A DNA stretch of 17,562 bases. Source: Lewinellaceae bacterium (GTDB lineage Bacteria; Bacteroidota; Bacteroidia; Chitinophagales; Saprospiraceae). Numbering within the stretch: the stretch's first letter is position 1; the number at the start of each line of letters is the position of its first letter. Made by a program: the position numbers and the translations under genes. The stretch covers positions 1 through 17,562 of the forward strand of contig JADJOD010000049.1 in assembly GCA_016713985.1 (NCBI GenBank), read 5' to 3'. Below are positions 16,458-17,562 of this stretch, in pieces. Under the pieces are notes generated by a model. It did not search any database, was not told where the DNA came from, and worked only from the letters and a program-made list of their open reading frames with translations.

Positions 16458-17562
16458 TTACTCACTTTTTAAAGACTTCACCGGATTCGCCAGCGCCGCC
16501 TTCACACTCTGAAAACCCACCGTCAAAAAGGCAACAGCCACTGCCCCTGCCCCTGCAACTACAAACATCCACCATTGAATATCAATGCGATAGGCAAAAC
16601 CGGCGAGCCATTGATTCATCGCCCACCAAGCCAGGGGGGAAGCAATGACGATGGCGATGACTACCAGTTTTAAAAAGTCTTTCGCCAGCAGGCTCGTGAT
16701 GCCAACCACACTCGCGCCGAGGACTTTCCGGATGCCGATCTCTTTTTTCCGCTGCTCCGCCGTGAACATGGACAACCCGAACAACCCAAGGCACGAAATC
16801 AAAATCGCCAGTCCTGCGAAATACCGCGACAGCTGCGAAACCCGCCGCTCGGAAACGTACTGGGCCTGGTAGGTCTCGTCCAGAAACCGAAATTGAAGTC
16901 GAAACCGGGGTTGAATTTTTTGCTAAAACTGCCGAGGCGTTCGAGTGTCGCCTTTTCATCACCCGCCTTGATTTTGAGCACCACCGTCGAAGTCTCTTTG
17001 GGCGAAAAGCGGAAAACCATGGGCGCAATGGGTTCGTGCAGCGAAGTGAGGTGAAAATCCTTTTACGACCCCAGGCGATGATTTTTGTTCGCCCCACATT
17101 TTCACCGGTTGGCCACGGGGTTTTTCAGCCCCATCGCCCGGATCGCGGTTTCGTTGAACAACAGTTGCGAGCCTTCATCGGAAAATTCCCGAAAAAACTG
17201 CGCCCCGCCGCCAGTGGCATCCTCCAACAGTTCAATCATCCCAAAATCCACCGCGCGCACGTTGAAATCGATCAAATCCTTTTCCGTTTTGCCCGGCCAC
17301 TCGATGCCATATGTGCTCGAACCACCCGTACCTCCGCTTTCCACCATCGTTTCCTGCATAGACGCGCCCGCTCCACACCCGGAATTTGGCGGATTTCGGC
17401 CAAAAACCTTCCGGGTTTTGTGGAAACCGTTCCCACTTTGTCGAAATACAAGACGTTCGAACGGTCGTAGCCGAGGTTTTTGGACTGTATAAAATCAAGT
17501 TGCCGGTAAATCACCGCGACCGCAAAAATCAAAACCAGCGAGACCATGAACTGAAAAACCAC
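16458..17562 (-). pseudogene. MacB/FtsX-type ABC transporter permease P7, 3' half only, frame-disrupted
   Basis: C-terminal half of another array member; the 5' part lies beyond the right edge, where the frame is still open (VVFQFMVSLVLIFAVAVIYRQ, the helix opening the second half). The second periplasmic domain follows (LLFNETAIRAMGLKNPV, then VVK and DFHLTSLHEPIAPMVF), then FAGLAILISCLGLFGLSMF, the signature KEIGIRKVLGASVVGITSL, and the last two helices with YRIDIQWWMF. It ends NPVKSLKSE, with Lys where the others have Arg. The frame changes at least four times, near 17365, 17114, 17070 and 16889; near 17065 the coding strand has AAAAGGATTTT where KDF needs AAAGATTTT. There are no in-frame nonsense codons. 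It is 109 bases upstream of the lipoprotein gene and may be co-transcribed with it. Confidence 0.87.

Noticed and set aside
1..17562. Naming individual permeases macB, lolC/lolE or ftsX.
   Set aside because: The family is clear, but these two-half proteins of about 800 residues without an ATPase domain are not orthologues of those genes, so no symbol is justified.

Overview
The window is a tandem array of paralogous MacB/FtsX-type ABC transporter permease genes, all on the minus strand. The organism looks like a Bacteroidota member, perhaps Saprospiria or Cytophagia. The evidence is the permease family of about 800 residues with two MacB-core/FtsX halves, an outer-surface lipoprotein built from 'two-component regulator propeller' repeats, AT-rich leaders without Shine-Dalgarno sites, and dispersed palindromes of a kind I associate with that phylum. 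The assignment comes from family recognition, not from a search.

In transcription order (right to left) the genes are: P7 (16458 to beyond the right edge, 3' part only, broken as read), the propeller lipoprotein (15269-16348), a repeat-filled gap (14380-15268), P6 (11922-14379, one frameshift), P5 (9405-11801, intact), P4 (6882-9326, intact), P3 (4416-6831, one frameshift), P2 (1942-4324, six frameshifts) and P1 (1 to 1831, four frameshifts, 3' end beyond the left edge). The gaps from P6 to P1 are only 50-120 bases, so P6 to P1 could be co-transcribed. No ATP-binding subunit, membrane-fusion protein or regulator lies in the window, so the permeases must borrow an ATPase encoded elsewhere. Their substrate cannot be read from the sequence.

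Two patterns stand out. First, five of the six visible 3' ends (P3-P7) carry almost the same nucleotide block encoding the last FtsX helices, while the N-terminal halves and periplasmic domains differ widely. This looks like gene conversion at the 3' ends. Second, about 20 frameshifts are scattered over the window, many in homopolymers, with no in-frame nonsense codons, and they cluster in both flanks. That pattern suggests indel errors in the assembly more than gene decay, but both remain possible.

The non-coding DNA is rich in repeats. There is a 24-bp perfect inverted repeat between P2 and P1. A REP-like palindrome supplies the last codons and stop of P6. A 334-bp unit is tandemly duplicated upstream of P6; each copy joins a REP doublet to a MITE-like element of about 210 bp. 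A GC-rich hairpin lies after the lipoprotein gene. I found no tRNA, rRNA, CRISPR array, transposase or phage gene, and no convincing new multi-gene system beyond the permease array itself.
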